Shown: positions 25,901-47,628, counted from the stretch's first letter. The stretch is 64,000 bases of DNA from Liolophura sinensis (GCF_032854445.1 NC_088307.1:22208017-22272016); one strand, 5' to 3'. Notes: generated by a model from the letters alone, not told the origin. Numbers and translations: made by a program.

Positions 25901-28102
25901 AAAAGATCCAGTCTGAGCCCAGGCGAAATAACCCCCACCCGTTTGAACTCAATAGTTCAACTTCCCGTTTTCCTGTGTGGGAGTAGACTTTGACCCAAGT
26001 AAACGTCACCCTAACACTCATTGATTGTCATGATAATTGCATGTTTGATGATAGTTATGCTTTGGTTATTATTGTTAGTAGCGGATTTATGTTATATTAT
26101 TTACACTTTTGTTTTAAAACTTTTGGTTATACAGTTATATTATCGGGGCTTTTGTATATTTTCATTTATCTGCAGCTCAAACTTTGAAATCCTCAAAAAG
26201 TTATAAAACGACTTTGTTTCGAAAATGGATTTCAAATTTTTGGCCATATTTTCCTATCAATATTCGTCATATATCGTGTCCTTAATACGATTTCGTACAG
26301 GTACTCTAACAAAGCAATTATCCATCATTTATTCAGCATACAATTATAAACATTTTAATGAAAGTTGTAGTTTTTATTTCCTGTAAAGGCTTTCAAATAT
26401 TTCAGCATTAATAAATCGTATATATCTTGAGAGCATTCCCAAGACATCAGATGTACTAATTGATTAATTCAGTATGTAAGTAATTAATAAACTTTTAGAA
26501 GAGTAGCTTTATCACTGGTTTTGAATGTACTGCACTGAATGCTTGATCTTAAGTGCTAATTGTTGGCTTGTTCAGATTTTGCTCTGAATGTTGGTTTCTA
26601 GGTCTGCAGTCAAGCGAGTCCGTCGGCAGATTGACCGTACAGAAGACAGCGCGTGGAAGCATCGGCATCCCAGAGATCTCTCCTGACGGAAGATTCGTTG
26701 TCATTGAGAACAACTCCTTTAGCAAGGTACCCAAAAGATTACTGCAACGTTTCTGAGTAGACTATGCGCAAATTTGCGACTCTAATTGTTAAAGGAGAAA
26801 ATGTTGGCGACGAAAGGGGAGGTAATTCACGGATGAAAAGCACAGATATATTTATTACTGGTATGGAAAGATTGATTTTACTTCTACTAACTGTTCAGGG
26901 AGGAGAGTAAATAGTGGTATGTTATAGTCCTACTGGAAGATTATTACTCTGAAAATTATCTTATGTCCATTTTTGTATTATGTACGTTATATATATGAGA
27001 TAGATATTTGTAAAATTTTGAAAGCTCTCAATATATCGATATTTTTTGTATCGGAGGTTTGCTGTGGTCATGGAAAACTCACATCTGCATGACATTGAAT
27101 CTTCCAGAAACAAAGCATGAAGGGATGGAGAATCAAGCGCACTGGTGGTGACAGAAACTGCGAATACGTGTTCCCCGACATTGAGCTAAAGGGAGGCAGT
27201 ATAAAGGTTAGTATTCAATTAACAGGCTCCACCCAAATGGTGCCAAATTCTCCGGGAAAGTTTGCATTATTTCGCAGAAGTGGCGTCGTCGTATATGACA
27301 GAAGCTCCGTTTTAGACAATAGGGAACATTGCCCATTAAAACCTAGTCCGAGTGGCGCATTATTTTCTTCTTTCTGTATTATTCCATTATTTCGGAATCG
27401 TTTTTCTTGTGCAACAATGCGGCAGTTCACATGCACGTTCGCCTAATACCAGAGAATCGTGTATTAATATTAAATATCATGCCCATTAGCAATTTCTTTA
27501 TGTCAAGAAGAAATATTCTCATTGTCTATATTTGTGTAGCCATTACTTCTGAGATGGATGTACACTAATTATCTTACATATGTGAAGTGATCAGTTATCT
27601 CACACACTTGCTGTTGTTGTTGCTCAAATCATGCTTGTTATGCACGACACACTGTAGTCTTGGAGTTTGTGGGGACTTACATTTTCATTATCTGTTACAG
27701 ATCTGGGCCCGCAACGCGTCTAAGGGAAGCGAGAAGAAAGGCCAAGACTTGGAGGCTGATTTCACCTCGTGGGGATCCGGAAATTGCTACACAGTTCTTG
27801 AGGATGACAGCGGAAATGTAAGGGACACATTTTATACATATCACTGTTTAACCATTGGAGAGAAAATTCCGAGTGATACCTATCCTTGCAAGTGTTGCTG
27901 CTGTGAAGATTTCAGTAAATCTGATGCATTTCATTTATCTGTTTCCTTGGTGTTATACGCCGTGCTCAGGATCTTTTCATTACGTAGGGATTTCCACACG
28001 ATTAGTTTCAAGTTGGTCATTTAACCAACATCGAGTAATTCTCTGAATGTTTTCTTCTCCTTACAGGAAAAGGCCACTCACAATCAGAGATTCGCCATGT
28101 AA
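19408..28102 (+). CDS. Cytoplasmic intermediate filament protein IF-A (lamin-tailed, spliced gene span)
   Basis: The joined CDS is 19408-19925, 22144-22330, 23282-23377, 23818-23979, 24212-24337, 24591-24811, 25189-25274, 26602-26726, 27108-27206, 27701-27817 and 28067-28102, giving 590 residues. Seen: a Ser/Tyr/Arg-rich head (about 1-87); the helix-initiation motif [18 protein letters not shown] (94-111); a rod of about 350 residues ending in [16 protein letters not shown] (to 437); then a lamin-tail domain (466-590). A rod this long carries the 42-residue extra of coil 1B typical of lamins and protostome cytoplasmic IFs. No CaaX box and no obvious nuclear localisation signal, so cytoplasmic rather than a lamin. 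All introns are GT-AG and all phases agree. The ATG is the first after a leader with no other ATG. Known of the family: parallel coiled-coil dimers assemble into 10-nm filaments, and snail non-neuronal IF genes make tail variants by alternative RNA processing. IF-B lies downstream in the same orientation. Confidence 0.95.
22144..22330 (+). CDS. IF-A exon 2: coil 1B
   Basis: Acceptor TTCTCGTTTCAG, donor GTAAGTAC. Entered in phase 2, left in phase 0. The Glu/Arg/Lys-rich heptad helix continues straight from exon 1 (FERSE, then [10 protein letters not shown]). About 77% nucleotide identity to IF-B exon 2. Confidence 0.95.
22362..22470 (+). repeat. Dispersed repeat, family D2 (IF-A intron 2)
   Basis: AGACATTCGTAAACCAGCC ... 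TATAATCGTAAGGCCAGTTC ... AAACGACGCTGAACAC. Other copies are at about 30,868, 52,720, 55,245 and 61,645. Confidence 0.55.
23282..23377 (+). CDS. IF-A exon 3: end of coil 1B
   Basis: Thirty-two whole codons between TTTCTCTACAG and GTAAGTGA. It reads [20 protein letters not shown] and onward, the conserved end of IF coil 1B. Only about three silent differences from IF-B exon 3. Confidence 0.95.
23430..23700 (+). repeat. 44-bp minisatellite in IF-A intron 3, about 6 copies
   Basis: CAGTCATATAAAATGTCAGT and TAAATGTTCAGATTTTGCAA repeat with almost no change. IF-B intron 3 has no equivalent. Confidence 0.92.
23818..23979 (+). CDS. IF-A exon 4: linker and start of coil 2
   Basis: Fifty-four codons between GACTGCAG and GTGAGTTG, phase 0 at both ends. 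Contains [13 protein letters not shown] and the DIESKYSFQ segment that has a counterpart in all IF rods. Confidence 0.95.
24212..24337 (+). CDS. IF-A exon 5: coil 2
   Basis: Forty-two codons between TTAAATTCAG and GTAAGGGG, phase 0 at both ends. Begins [12 protein letters not shown] regular heptad helix. Confidence 0.93.
24591..24811 (+). CDS. IF-A exon 6: end of rod, helix-termination motif
   Basis: Acceptor GATTAACAG, donor AG|GTAAGA, phase 2 at the end. Carries [18 protein letters not shown], the strongly conserved end of the IF rod needed for filament assembly in known family members. Confidence 0.96.
25035..25115 (+). mobile_element. Dispersed element, family D1 fragment (IF-A intron 6)
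   Basis: CTACAGCATAGAGGGTAAAG and AAATTGTCACACGTAAG in the usual order. Confidence 0.5.
25189..25274 (+). CDS. IF-A exon 7: rod-tail junction
   Basis: Acceptor TGTTTTCAG; donor AGTG|GTAAGG, phase 1. Encodes [18 protein letters not shown] and a Ser-rich stretch. It can join exon 8a (short tail) or exon 8b (lamin tail). A second strong donor, C|GTAAGT at 25302, is in frame 27 bp downstream. Confidence 0.9.
25332..25387 (+). CDS. IF-A alternative terminal exon 8a (short tail)
   Basis: After a pyrimidine-rich tract ending CTGCAG, phase 1 reading gives [18 protein letters not shown] and a TAG, for a 483-residue tailless isoform. AATAAA at 25674-25679 could end this transcript. The intron before it is only 57 bp, has no stop and is a multiple of three, so its retention would insert 19 residues in frame. 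The basic ending resembles the tail of IF-B. The alternative is that this is an unused open stretch; transcript data would settle it. Confidence 0.75.
25674..25679 (+). other. Polyadenylation signal for the IF-A short-tail transcript
   Basis: AATAAA 287 bp after the exon 8a stop and about 920 bp before exon 8b, a sensible place for an intronic poly(A) site. Confidence 0.5.
26602..26726 (+). CDS. IF-A exon 8b: first part of the lamin-tail domain
   Basis: Acceptor GGTTTCTAG, donor AAG|GTACCC; entered in phase 1, left in phase 0. Contains [19 protein letters not shown], the opening beta strands of the lamin-tail (Ig-like) domain. Confidence 0.93.
27108..27206 (+). CDS. IF-A exon 9: lamin-tail domain, middle
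   Basis: Thirty-three codons between CTTCCAG and GTTAGTAT. GWRIKR and then [11 protein letters not shown] match the GW-x-IKR and YxFP...LKxG signatures of lamin tails. Confidence 0.93.
27701..27817 (+). CDS. IF-A exon 10: lamin-tail domain, end
   Basis: Thirty-nine codons between CTGTTACAG and GTAAGGGA. Begins IWARNAS, matches the IWA strand of lamin tails, and has a later SWGSGN turn. Confidence 0.92.
27945..28010 (-). mobile_element. SINE tail fragment (IF-A intron 10)
   Basis: TTGGTGTTATACGCCGTGCT followed by CAGGATCTTTTCATTACG matches the SINE tail in reverse; it sits about 60 bp before exon 11. Confidence 0.45.
28067..28102 (+). CDS. IF-A exon 11: C-terminus
   Basis: Acceptor CTCCTTACAG, then [11 protein letters not shown] and TAA. 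No CaaX motif. The 3' UTR follows. Confidence 0.9.
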   Translation, partial: EKATHNQRFAM

Positions 28103-29365
28103 ACAGCGCCTTCTTCGGGGATGAGGTGCGAAACTAAATCCTGGTTTTATGGAAGCTCAGAAGGCACAACTTCCATAGCCTAACGCATACACACTGTATT
28201 TTGCTTGAGCTAGCATGAACAAAAGGCGCATGCGTGGTGTCGAGAGATCATTGATAGTGCTTTACCTTGTTGCCTTTTCTTTTTCTTCATGTGATAATAA
28301 AAACATATAAGTGTTCCTATTTTTGGAGTTCTATTACAATTTTTATGGAAACAAAAAGAGCGTGAACAAATTCAGGTCTCTACTCTCTTGTGGATTGATT
28401 GGGGTTAATTGAAGATGTGAAAATGGACCAGTGTCAGTGCTTGCTGGATACTAGGCTTTTGTTCGGCCATTCGCGTCGACAAAAATGCGTCGCTGTGTGA
28501 TCAAGTTAAGTAAACATCTATGTCTCTGTATTTTATACATATTGGAACAATTTAGTGACAATGGTTACATTGTTTGTAGAAAAATAAAATGTAAAGAAAG
28601 AAAAACACACTGAAATTTGTCCTCTGGTTTCTATTTGTTTTACGTATCCAGTGATTATATCACAAGGATTTTTTCTCCATGTCTCCATGTAGAATTTACA
28701 CTAAGTTTGCCTCTCTAAATTTTAAAGATCATACATTTGTATGGATTTGTCTACGTTTCCGTTTGATTGTGTGTGTGTTTGTGCGTGCGCGTTCGCGTGC
28801 ATGTGTATGTGTGCGAAAAAAGATGAACGGTCGATTATTGTTTGTTGTCGAAAATCTGACCTTTTTTTAGTGTTTACTAGTGTATTGGTTGCATTGGCCA
28901 TTTTGTACACTACGTTTTGGACTTCTTGTAATAATGCTAAGTGTATGACTAATCTTTTTGTGACGTCGATTCTGTATTCATTTAGTCTAGGGATGATTTT
29001 CCACGTGCATGTTCCTGACTTTGTGTAGGGTTACACATATTTTAGTTATTATTAAAATTAAGGGGGTATTTTTTTACGTATTTTGTCTCATTTTAGTACC
29101 GAGAAAGAATGTTGAAAGGTCTGCATTTGTGTGTGTATATATTGAGAACATGCCCAGTCTTCTTAAAGATTCCCGAACAACGAATTGTGGGAGGGCATAC
29201 TATTGAGCAACTCCAGGTCACGTGACCATGCATGTGATGTGTAAAAGGAGTAGGGACAAGCCTCGTTGCTTGGCAACAATGGATGTAAATACTGTAGATT
29301 TTGAGATTCAGCGGATAACATTTTTCATGCTTGAGCGTTTTAATAAAGACATTTCGGCTCTGGAA
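28103..29365 (+). other. IF-A 3' UTR with several poly(A) signals
   Basis: AATAAA occurs at 28296-28301, 28583-28588 and 29342-29347. The last stretch (about 29270-29400) resembles the region around the IF-B poly(A) signal, so the longest transcript may reach about 29,365. A TG/CG-rich alternating purine-pyrimidine tract lies at about 28,768-28,817. The true 3' end or ends are inferred. Confidence 0.5.
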
Positions 29366-29644
29366 CAAATCAGACGTTTTTACGTTTTGTTTTTACTTAA
29401 CCTTTTAGCTTGTTTACCTCACTGCTTGAAGTAGACCGGCAACTTATACCCAATTGGTTCCTCATCGTATTTGGGTTGACTGGAAGACTCTTTGGTGTTC
29501 TTTTGATTGGTCTGTGCGCCAGTTAGAGAATTCAAATGAAGGGAAGTAACTCTCAACATGAGAATCAAACTGAATATTTAAAAAGAAAGCACCATGTAAG
29601 CGAGGCTACAAAACCAAGCCAAAAAAAAAAAAAAAAAATAATAT

Positions 29645-29795
29645 AAAACAATACAGCTTAGAAAGTAAAACCAGAGCTGCGTCCACAGTGTGACAATTGG
29701 CACACTTCACTTAGGGTTCATGAAAGTACTTAAGTAGTAGCAATTTGCAGGCCCCTTGTGCCATGGCTTAAGCAGAATTAAGTTAAAAAGACGTT
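29645..29795 (+). mobile_element. Dispersed element, family D1
   Basis: AAGTAAAACCAGAGCTGCG ... AAGTACTTAAGTAGTAGC ... GTGCCATGGCTTAAGCAG. It follows an A-tract at about 29,622. Confidence 0.6.
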
Positions 29796-29799
29796 TACA

Positions 29800-30680
29800 T
29801 GAGCACGTTTCCATAACTTTTCTGCGTTTCACGTCATTTGACTTGTTCTCCCGAATAAAAACGACAGGTCTATATTTCGTACACCTCTCATAGACGGTGG
29901 AGGGGGCATTCCAAGTCGATATCCATCACCATCAACAATTGTTACTTTGATTCAGACTTTCGCAGTTATTTTATAGCATTTTCACACATAAGATCGCATT
30001 CACTATCAGCAGACCTTTCCCAAATGTTAATCAAGAACACGCATTTGATCAATCATGATCAATATTGTTGCACGCTGCTCAATCCAATATCTCACAAACT
30101 GATCACAAATGTACGGCCTTTCTGTGACGTCACAGTTGATTTCGCCGAAACACGAATGAAATGTAAATTTCCCAGAGAATAGGCGTCTGGGATCCATCCG
30201 TTGCGGAAGATATGACCGTTTAAAGGAATAAAAACTGATCACAGTGCAGTAAAAGTGAGTGTCTACCAACAATTCTTAAAGAACATCAGCTTCAAAGGGC
30301 AAAAGTAAGTATGATATTCCCAGAACAGCGAGCAAACATTTAGATCTTGAAAATTCTGTTGGCTTCGAAAAGAGTTCAAGAGCCAATTTCAAATTTTATT
30401 GGGGCTGTGGGACGTAAATATAGCCCAGTGAACTGAAGGCTCAACCAAACTACCGATTACACATAATGGTTTATGACTTACATCACGGTTAAAGCACTCG
30501 GGCCAATTCAACAAAACCATTTGTAACTTATGTCAAAATTTGAAATACGATCTCAAAGCTTATTTATGGGTTTTAGAAATTAACATTTTGTACCCATCAT
30601 CAATGTTATCTTAAGACTAATTTTGTCCAAATTTCAACTTCTAGTACCAAAAACTAAGCATCGTAAAGAGTTATTAAATT
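29800..30680. other. No gene seen; long CRE palindrome
   Basis: CTGTGACGTCACAG (30,122-30,135) is a 14-bp perfect palindrome around a CRE. No gene supported. Confidence 0.35.
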
Positions 30681-30689
30681 TGACTGAAG

Positions 30690-30865
30690 TCAGAAATGGC
30701 TTTGTGGAATAGGCCACTGGTCCACTGCCGAAGGTCGCGCGCTCAAATCCAGCTCTTGCTGGTTAGGCCGTGGGTTTATGTTAAGAGTTTTCACAGGTAC
30801 CGCCATCCATAAAACATGATCGCCGTCATACAAGTGAAAAATTTGGCATCTAGGCGTGAAAGCAA
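30690..30865 (+). mobile_element. Decayed tRNA-derived SINE
   Basis: B-box-like GCTCAAATCC with GCTCTTGCTGG, and a tail AAGTGAAAAATTTGGC with GGCGTGAAAGC. Confidence 0.5.
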
Positions 30866-30867
30866 AA

Positions 30868-30978
30868 CATTCGTATACTCACAATTAATCAAAATGGCCT
30901 TTCCAGGATAATAATCGCAAAACTAATTCCCAAAACAAAGTTGAACACAATCCACCAAAGAAGGCATTGTATAAACTA
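30868..30978 (+). repeat. Dispersed repeat, family D2
   Basis: ATTCGTATACTCACAATTAA, then GATAATAATCGCAAAAC and CACAATCCACCAAAGAAGG. Confidence 0.5.
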
Positions 30979-31474
30979 GTAATTAGGACGAATTCATGTA
31001 GCAAGAAACAATCACTAGTCATTTCTTATGCAACAAGCAGGAGACTTACCGTTATTTTGAGATTAAGCTTCGGGTGCCCTCAACTGGACTCAAACTTTGC
31101 AGATGTCGAATGGACAGATGACTGCAGCTGAAACAGGGGAAAATGCATTTAAAACATTAGATTCTCTGTTGTCCTTTTATGATCACATTGGCTCCATTGA
31201 CGTTAGAAAAGGTTACTGAACACTCACAGAATGCAATGTTTCATCTTCCAAAGTGCATATGCATATAAATCTATGATCTATACCATATTGGTGGAGGACA
31301 GGTGGACTGTAATGAACGTTGGATTGTGTAAACGGTGATACGGACGACGCGACCGTTGAGTCACCTAGGCAGCACATGCAGTGAGAGCACAAAAATCTTC
31401 AAAATTCCTTGTCCAAGAACGGATTAGAACCCGGGATGTAGCGGGAGCCACAGAGGCACCGATAAAAAGTAAAG

Positions 31475-31535
31475 GAACTTTTATTAATTTATTCATTTAT
31501 TTGATTGGTGTGTTACGGCGCATTTTAGTAGGTCT
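31475..31535 (-). mobile_element. SINE tail fragment
   Basis: TTTATTCATTTATTTGATTG and GTGTGTTACGGCGCATTTTA. Confidence 0.45.
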
Positions 31536-31674
31536 TTTTGCCTTTAAAACAGTTATCGAGATCCTCATACTGAAAAAGTATATCTCCCAGTAGGCGAGTA
31601 TAGCTTAGACAATACATGCAAGTAACCGAATGTATAGTTTTCTCTATCGGACTCATACATCGTGACTTTACCGA

Positions 31675-31865
31675 TAAAAATTTTTATTAATATATTCACT
31701 TATTTATCGTGTTTTACGCGGAACTGAAGAATTTTTTACTTCCACGACGGGGGCGAGCAATATGGTGTGAGGAAAACGGACAGAACTACGTTGGAACCTA
31801 CCCCTAACCACAGGTTGCTGGCAGATCTTCCTGCATCACTCCTATCACCTCTAATACAGACAATT
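31675..31865 (-). mobile_element. Decayed SINE
   Basis: GTGTTTTACGCGGAACTGAA, then CGACGGGGGCGAGCAATATG and ACCACAGGTTGCTGGCAG, in the order of the 44.1-kb SINE. Confidence 0.5.
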
Positions 31866-32864
31866 CAGCCTGTACTTAATTTTGACACCGCGTTGAGTGT
31901 TTCCGTTTTAAATGCTCTACGTGTGACACACCAGATAAACATCAAATGTAAAGAGCGTGGTACACACATCTTGGGACAAAGAGCTGCATTCTCCATTCAA
32001 CTGTGTCAAATCTATATTGACCTATATTGGTATATGCATTGTGCGACAGTGACTTGTTGCATTTTAACATAGGTGCCCAGGTCACATTGTCTTTGGATTG
32101 GGGACAAAACATAAAATCACACGATGCCCTAGATACGTTCGATAGCGTTCGGATCATTCTAGAATTTTGAACATGTAGGGACGCGCACCTCAGGAACATA
32201 AAACAGTTATCAATGCCCACATTATAATAAATAACATATTATTATGCGAGATGAATGGAAACGCAAAGGGAATAATGCATATGTAAACATACAATTGTTG
32301 AGAGGTTTTTAAGGGCTAGTTATGGTTGTGATAAATATTTATGTACCCCGATGCAAAAAAGGTCAAAAAATCCAAACGACACACTAAGGGAAATTATTGC
32401 TATTAAAGGAAGCGTCAATATATCTTTGAACCAAACCTGTTTGCCCTTCTTTCATCGACGTCTACCAATGAATAGGCCACATACTTGTTTAAGATGCAAG
32501 TTTATGCTTCTAGGGGCAGTGCTATTCAAATCCAGTCTTTTTTATAAATGAGGTAAGAGCTTTATCAATGCCCCGGATAATGCAAGTGAAAAAGCGGAGC
32601 CTTTATATGTAACTCGATGTATGATAAAAACTCGCTTTGGTAATGGCAGTGAAATGTCAAAGCCGAGATCCCCGTTCGAGCCGTCTTGTTCTTTATCGAT
32701 AAAGATTAATAAATCTTGATGTTACAACAGGAACTTTTCTTTTCCAAATTAAATGATCGTACTAATTTTAAATACGTTAAAAATGATAGACAGTCGTTTA
32801 CCTCAGAATCTCCGAATATAACCTTCGTCGTATAAGAGAAATATTATCAAGAGCAATGTAATAT

Positions 32865-33110
32865 GAAAGACTATAGCGTAGAGAGTAAAACCAGAGCAGC
32901 GACGACCTCTTGTTAGTTTATCTCTACACCAACTATATGTGGGATCTTTCCCTTTTCATGAATCATTCTAAATCCCTTTCTTTATATGTTTTAATTTTTC
33001 GGTGGGTTTTGATAAATATTTTTTATAAAATTGACCTTGCGATTGTCGACCCAGAGCGTCCACTTTTGTTGACGGCTGGTACACGAGTGTCTGTTTTGAC
33101 CCCTTGATAT
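32865..33110 (+). repeat. Family D1 head next to family D3 repeat
   Basis: AGAGAGTAAAACCAGAGCAG and CGACGACC (32,878-32,907), then at 33,028-33,110 ATTGACCTTGCGATTGTCGA and ACACGAGTGTCTGTTTTGAC. Confidence 0.5.
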
Positions 33111-33404
33111 AGGCAGTAACACTGGGTATTAGTTCCATCGCAATACCACCAAGTATAGTTTTAGAATTAAGAAGTTTTCTGTGGTGTGCATCTCTATTTT
33201 TGATGTAGCACATATTTTGCAAGAGTATGGTCATTTTATAATGTCGAACAGTGCAACCAGCGTTGTAGACAAATTTCACAGAAAGGTAGCACGAGTCAGT
33301 AACACACAAAAGGGCCACAAAATACACGAGCAATAGTTCATGCGAGTCCCTGAATCCTTACCCCATCGTGGTTTTTCGTGTTTATTAATTGTGATGGCAA
33401 CAAA

Positions 33405-33545
33405 GCAGTTTGAGTAATTCTACACCAGTGACGTCTAATAAATTGCAGTTGATAGCATTGCATTGCATTGGAAGAAGGCACAAGTCGCTGCTATTAGGCT
33501 TTTACGTGAAAAGTGAGAGTAAAATCCTGAGCGAGATAATTAACA
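33405..33545 (-). mobile_element. Dispersed element, family D1, fragment
   Basis: TTTGAGTAATTCTACACCAG and TGACGTCTAATAAATTGCAG match the distal half of the family, as in the 37.6- and 41.7-kb copies. Confidence 0.55.
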
Positions 33546-34000
33546 ATTAGTTTTTAGTTTTTCTCTTCATGCTTTTGTTTTTTTATATCAGCTTCAAAAT
33601 TTAATTTGAGAGAATCACCTACCATCGAGTTGTTCTATGAACTGTTCCCTTCCAGGAGGACAAGCAGTTTTTCGTCAACGTCTTACGTTTTGGCAAATCG
33701 TCAAGTGAAGTTCATTTGGAATAGACTTAAAAGTCCAGGGTATTCAACAAAGCGAAAGCAAGGCTGATGATACTGTCATAGGTTCAACACAATCGAGTAA
33801 TTCCACTCTGGAACCTTTATCAGAAGAGATCCAACTTGAAGTAAATATTTTGCGCATTAATTTCCTAGGGGCGATCACACCAAGGCTCTCGCTGGCTGAT
33901 ACGATAGGGTGGGGTAGAAGTCAAGTGACATTTCACATCACGTGACATCTCAATACCTTTTCAAAATGACGTATCACCAAGTCGAACAACCGACGGGGCT

Positions 34001-34040
34001 ATTTAAGGCCCATCAAGGCGTCTTCATTTGCAGTCGCCGG
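34001..34040 (+). promoter_or_regulatory. IF-B core promoter (TATA-like box plus initiator)
   Basis: ATTTAAGG at 34001-34008 and CAGTCGCCGG at 34031-34040 are 31 bp apart to the presumed +1 A (34032). Upstream are CACGTGAC (33939-33946, E-box type) and a CRE-like TGACGTAT (from 33967). The inferred leader is 34032-34245. Confidence 0.65.
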
Positions 34041-34245
34041 CCGAGGGAAAGAAGAAGAAAGACCCAGTTTGTTTACGAAAGGAAACGAGTGGAGGAATCG
34101 TGCAGTTGTGCTATTTCATAGCAAGATCTGTGGACGCAGGACGAGCAACTCTCTTGTGAAGAAAAGCAAGTTGCAGGGTAAATACCTTCTGGCTCCTTGT
34201 CGTTGAATACATCATAGTGAAGAAGTACCAAATACATCCACCAAA

Positions 34246-44755
<10,510 letters not shown>

Positions 44756-45595
44756 ACGCAAAAAGTCCGGCGGACCAGAAGGAACACATTTCCGCACTGT
44801 AGTTCAAGTAGAAAGTACAATTGTTAATGGTTTATTTTTTAAAATCTGTCACCTAGCCAGTTACCTTGTTCGCCGAATCCATATTTGCGACCCGTCATTT
44901 AGAACAGAGAAAAGAACGTATAATGCGGAATTCCGTCATAGTTTTGGCATATAGATGTATATTAGTGTTTGTGCACAGTACACGGTTTCAGGTCTAGGCC
45001 CCATTTTGAGGAAACAAACTTAAGGCTGAGCAAGAGATGAAAGCATATTTTCCTCTGTTTATGGTCAAAATACGCCAGAACTGAGTTGCTTGACCCTCTT
45101 TGAAAGAAACTATGTTTTAATTCCTCGGGTCCAGGGCGCGTTGTTAGTTTACATTCGCTTGCCAGGTTTTGGTAATGGTCCATGTTTGTTGCAATGGTTT
45201 GCTTTCGAAGTTTATTTGTATACATTTCTGTTCAAAGTGTTGTGATAGGTTTTAAAGGACATTTTTTAATGATTCGACAATGGTTAGACATCACTAGCCC
45301 CTAAAAAAGAAAAAGTATACAGTACTTTTTAAGTTTGTTTTATATGTTGAGCTTTCATGCTCCATCTTGTGCTTTTTGGCTCAGAAATGTTTGCACGATT
45401 TTGCTTTTTGCGCATTTTAAAATTCTTAATCATGTGACCAGCGTGTACGTGGTTAGGTTGAATTTCGCCATAGCCCTTTGTGATGTGAGCTGTTGCCAAC
45501 GATTGTTCATATGTGATGCAAATATTATAGATTTATGGAGTTTAAAACTATATTTTTATGCTACAGAGTTTAATAAAGATATTATTGGCTTTCTA
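44756..45595 (+). other. IF-B 3' UTR and poly(A) signal
   Basis: AATAAA at 45572-45577 lies inside TTTAATAAAGATATT, which resembles TTTTAATAAAGACATT at the distal IF-A signal. The 3' end is inferred. Confidence 0.5.
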
Positions 45596-45649
45596 AATAA
45601 GCTTTTGTTTTACTTTTATCCGTTAAAGTTGAGTGGATGAAATATAAAG

Positions 45650-45740
45650 AAAAATGGCACCTCATCTGCAGAAACATGGCACCTCACCTGCAGAAACATG
45701 GCACCTCACCTCCAGAAACGTGGTACCTCATCTGCAAGGA
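45650..45740 (+). repeat. 22-bp tandem repeat, four copies
   Basis: ATGGCACCTCATCTGCAGAA plus AC, repeated four times with few changes, just beyond the IF-B 3' end. Confidence 0.9.
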
Positions 45741-46099
45741 AAAAAAATCAGGATCATAAATGGGATTCAATCAATGATCCAATCAATCGCTGAATGAACT
45801 AGACTGTAAGAGATACACTTTTTATGCCAAATTCCAGAAAACGGCTTATATAGATGCTGTGAGCAAAATATAATGATAGATCCGTGTTATTTTATGATAT
45901 GATAAGACTTACAACATGGAGCAAAAGCAGGTATCTGGCAAAGGTCAAAAGAAGTCTGATCTGTGATGTGCAAGACATTGTTGTTCCAAAACATATCAAC
46001 AGTTTATACTCCAACATTCTAGAATTTCAGACAAGAAAGATAATCAAGTGACTCGGAAGCGGGAAACCATATCGGTTCTTTACACTTACTGGTGGTGTG

Positions 46100-46255
46100 C
46101 ATTTTTTGCTTTCTTCTTCCTGGTATCCTAAATTATTTCACTGGTACAATGGTGACCAGTATATTATAAGTGGATGGAGTAAACCATCGACCTTTGGCAA
46201 ATTATACTGGCTAATTATGATGTATATCATGGCTGAGGTGATTTGCATATTGGCA
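46100..46255 (-). mobile_element. Decayed SINE
   Basis: TATTTCACTGGTACAATGGTG and GTAAACCATCGACCTTTGGC match the SINE body. It explains most of an otherwise tempting 117-codon open frame. Confidence 0.45.
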
Positions 46256-46654
46256 CACTGGCCTCCCACAAATCTCCGGTCTTACCTGGGAACGTCTTAC
46301 AGCATCCTGCACATGGTAGTAGGTTTCCCAGGGTTTATAAAAAAAATAAATAAATCAACTAGTCATCCAGCTATATTAGTGGCAGCTCTGTGCTGCCAAG
46401 TTCAATCAGACGGGATAAGATTCATTTACTTGCTTTCTTGTTGTGCCTGAAATATACCGAAGAAAGGATATCACAACGCGAATCCTGATGCCACATTTTA
46501 CCATCTCTTCCGAAATATTTGTAGAAAATTTTGTCTGATAGATTATAAGAGAAAATATATGGCGTACCGATGTGTAATGATTTCTATATTTCTTAATGGG
46601 TTTTTTTTTTCATGTAAAAAAAAGCAGTCGCGTATACCGGAAAATGAAAAAGCC

Positions 46655-46755
46655 ACCATATGAAAGTATGTCAGCCGGATTCGAACCTGTGACCTTCAGA
46701 TTATTGGTCATAAAGTAGGATCGGCTTCCGCGAAAGCGACTCGCTGGTGTAGTGA
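46655..46755 (-). mobile_element. tRNA-like SINE head fragment
   Basis: In reverse, GGTCACAGGTTCGAATCCGG carries a good B box, but there is no foldable acceptor stem, so not a tRNA gene. Confidence 0.35.
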
Positions 46756-47628
46756 GTGCCAGAAAGGAAAACGCAAACACATGCCTATTTACAAAGATGT
46801 ATATATTTTTGATTTTCAATAGCCTCTGTCATTTACAATTAACATAATTAGGCGTAGAGGTCATTTCACTGTGATCTCTTTTGTGATGGTCTATATGAAT
46901 AGCGGAGAAACAAATGCTGTGGAATAGAAATACAACGCATAAACGGATGTGAGAAGTGCCGGGGTTCTTAGGCCGTATAATTGAATCAATTACATTGAAG
47001 AATTTATGTCACAAACTGATTTCTTACAAACGTGTATCTCCATACATTTTACATTTATTCCTATTTTTGATTTCTTTTCACGCAATAATTGTTGTGTTTA
47101 AATCAATGGGGCAAAACATCAACCATTGGATTAAGTATTTACCTACTCAATCAATCAATCAACCATTCTGATCTGCAAGGCAAAAACAAAACAAAGAAAA
47201 AAGGAACAAAAAACAAAAATCGGCGTCCACTATATACCCCACCTTATTCACGTTCCTTACATCTTTCATTTCTTTTCGTGATTTATAGAAAGTTGGCCTA
47301 TCATGACACTAGTTTATCTCCATGTATCAAGTTGTCTCACCAATAACCATCATTTTCTCGGAAATTATCTCATAATTCCTCTAAAATGGCAGCCTCTTTC
47401 ATCACGTGTGCAGTTTTTCAGTCGACTTTCTGACTCGTACTGACACCCTTCAACGTACTGATAAATGGCTCCGGTGATGAACAGCCGTGTTTGTTTTTCG
47501 GTCTCTTGTGACATATTCGTCATTATTTGGCCGCATAGTTATGGCAAACCAGACGACAGGACGAGTTCAAAGAAATTATTCATTCATTTTTTTCTACCAT
47601 TAATGAAATCTCATCGGAGTTTTCAAAC

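Noticed and set aside
46097-46450. 117-codon open frame with hydrophobic stretches
   Set aside because: Mostly a decayed SINE in reverse.
46655-46755. Possible tRNA gene on the minus strand
   Set aside because: Good B box but no acceptor stem or anticodon arm that pairs; a SINE head is more likely.
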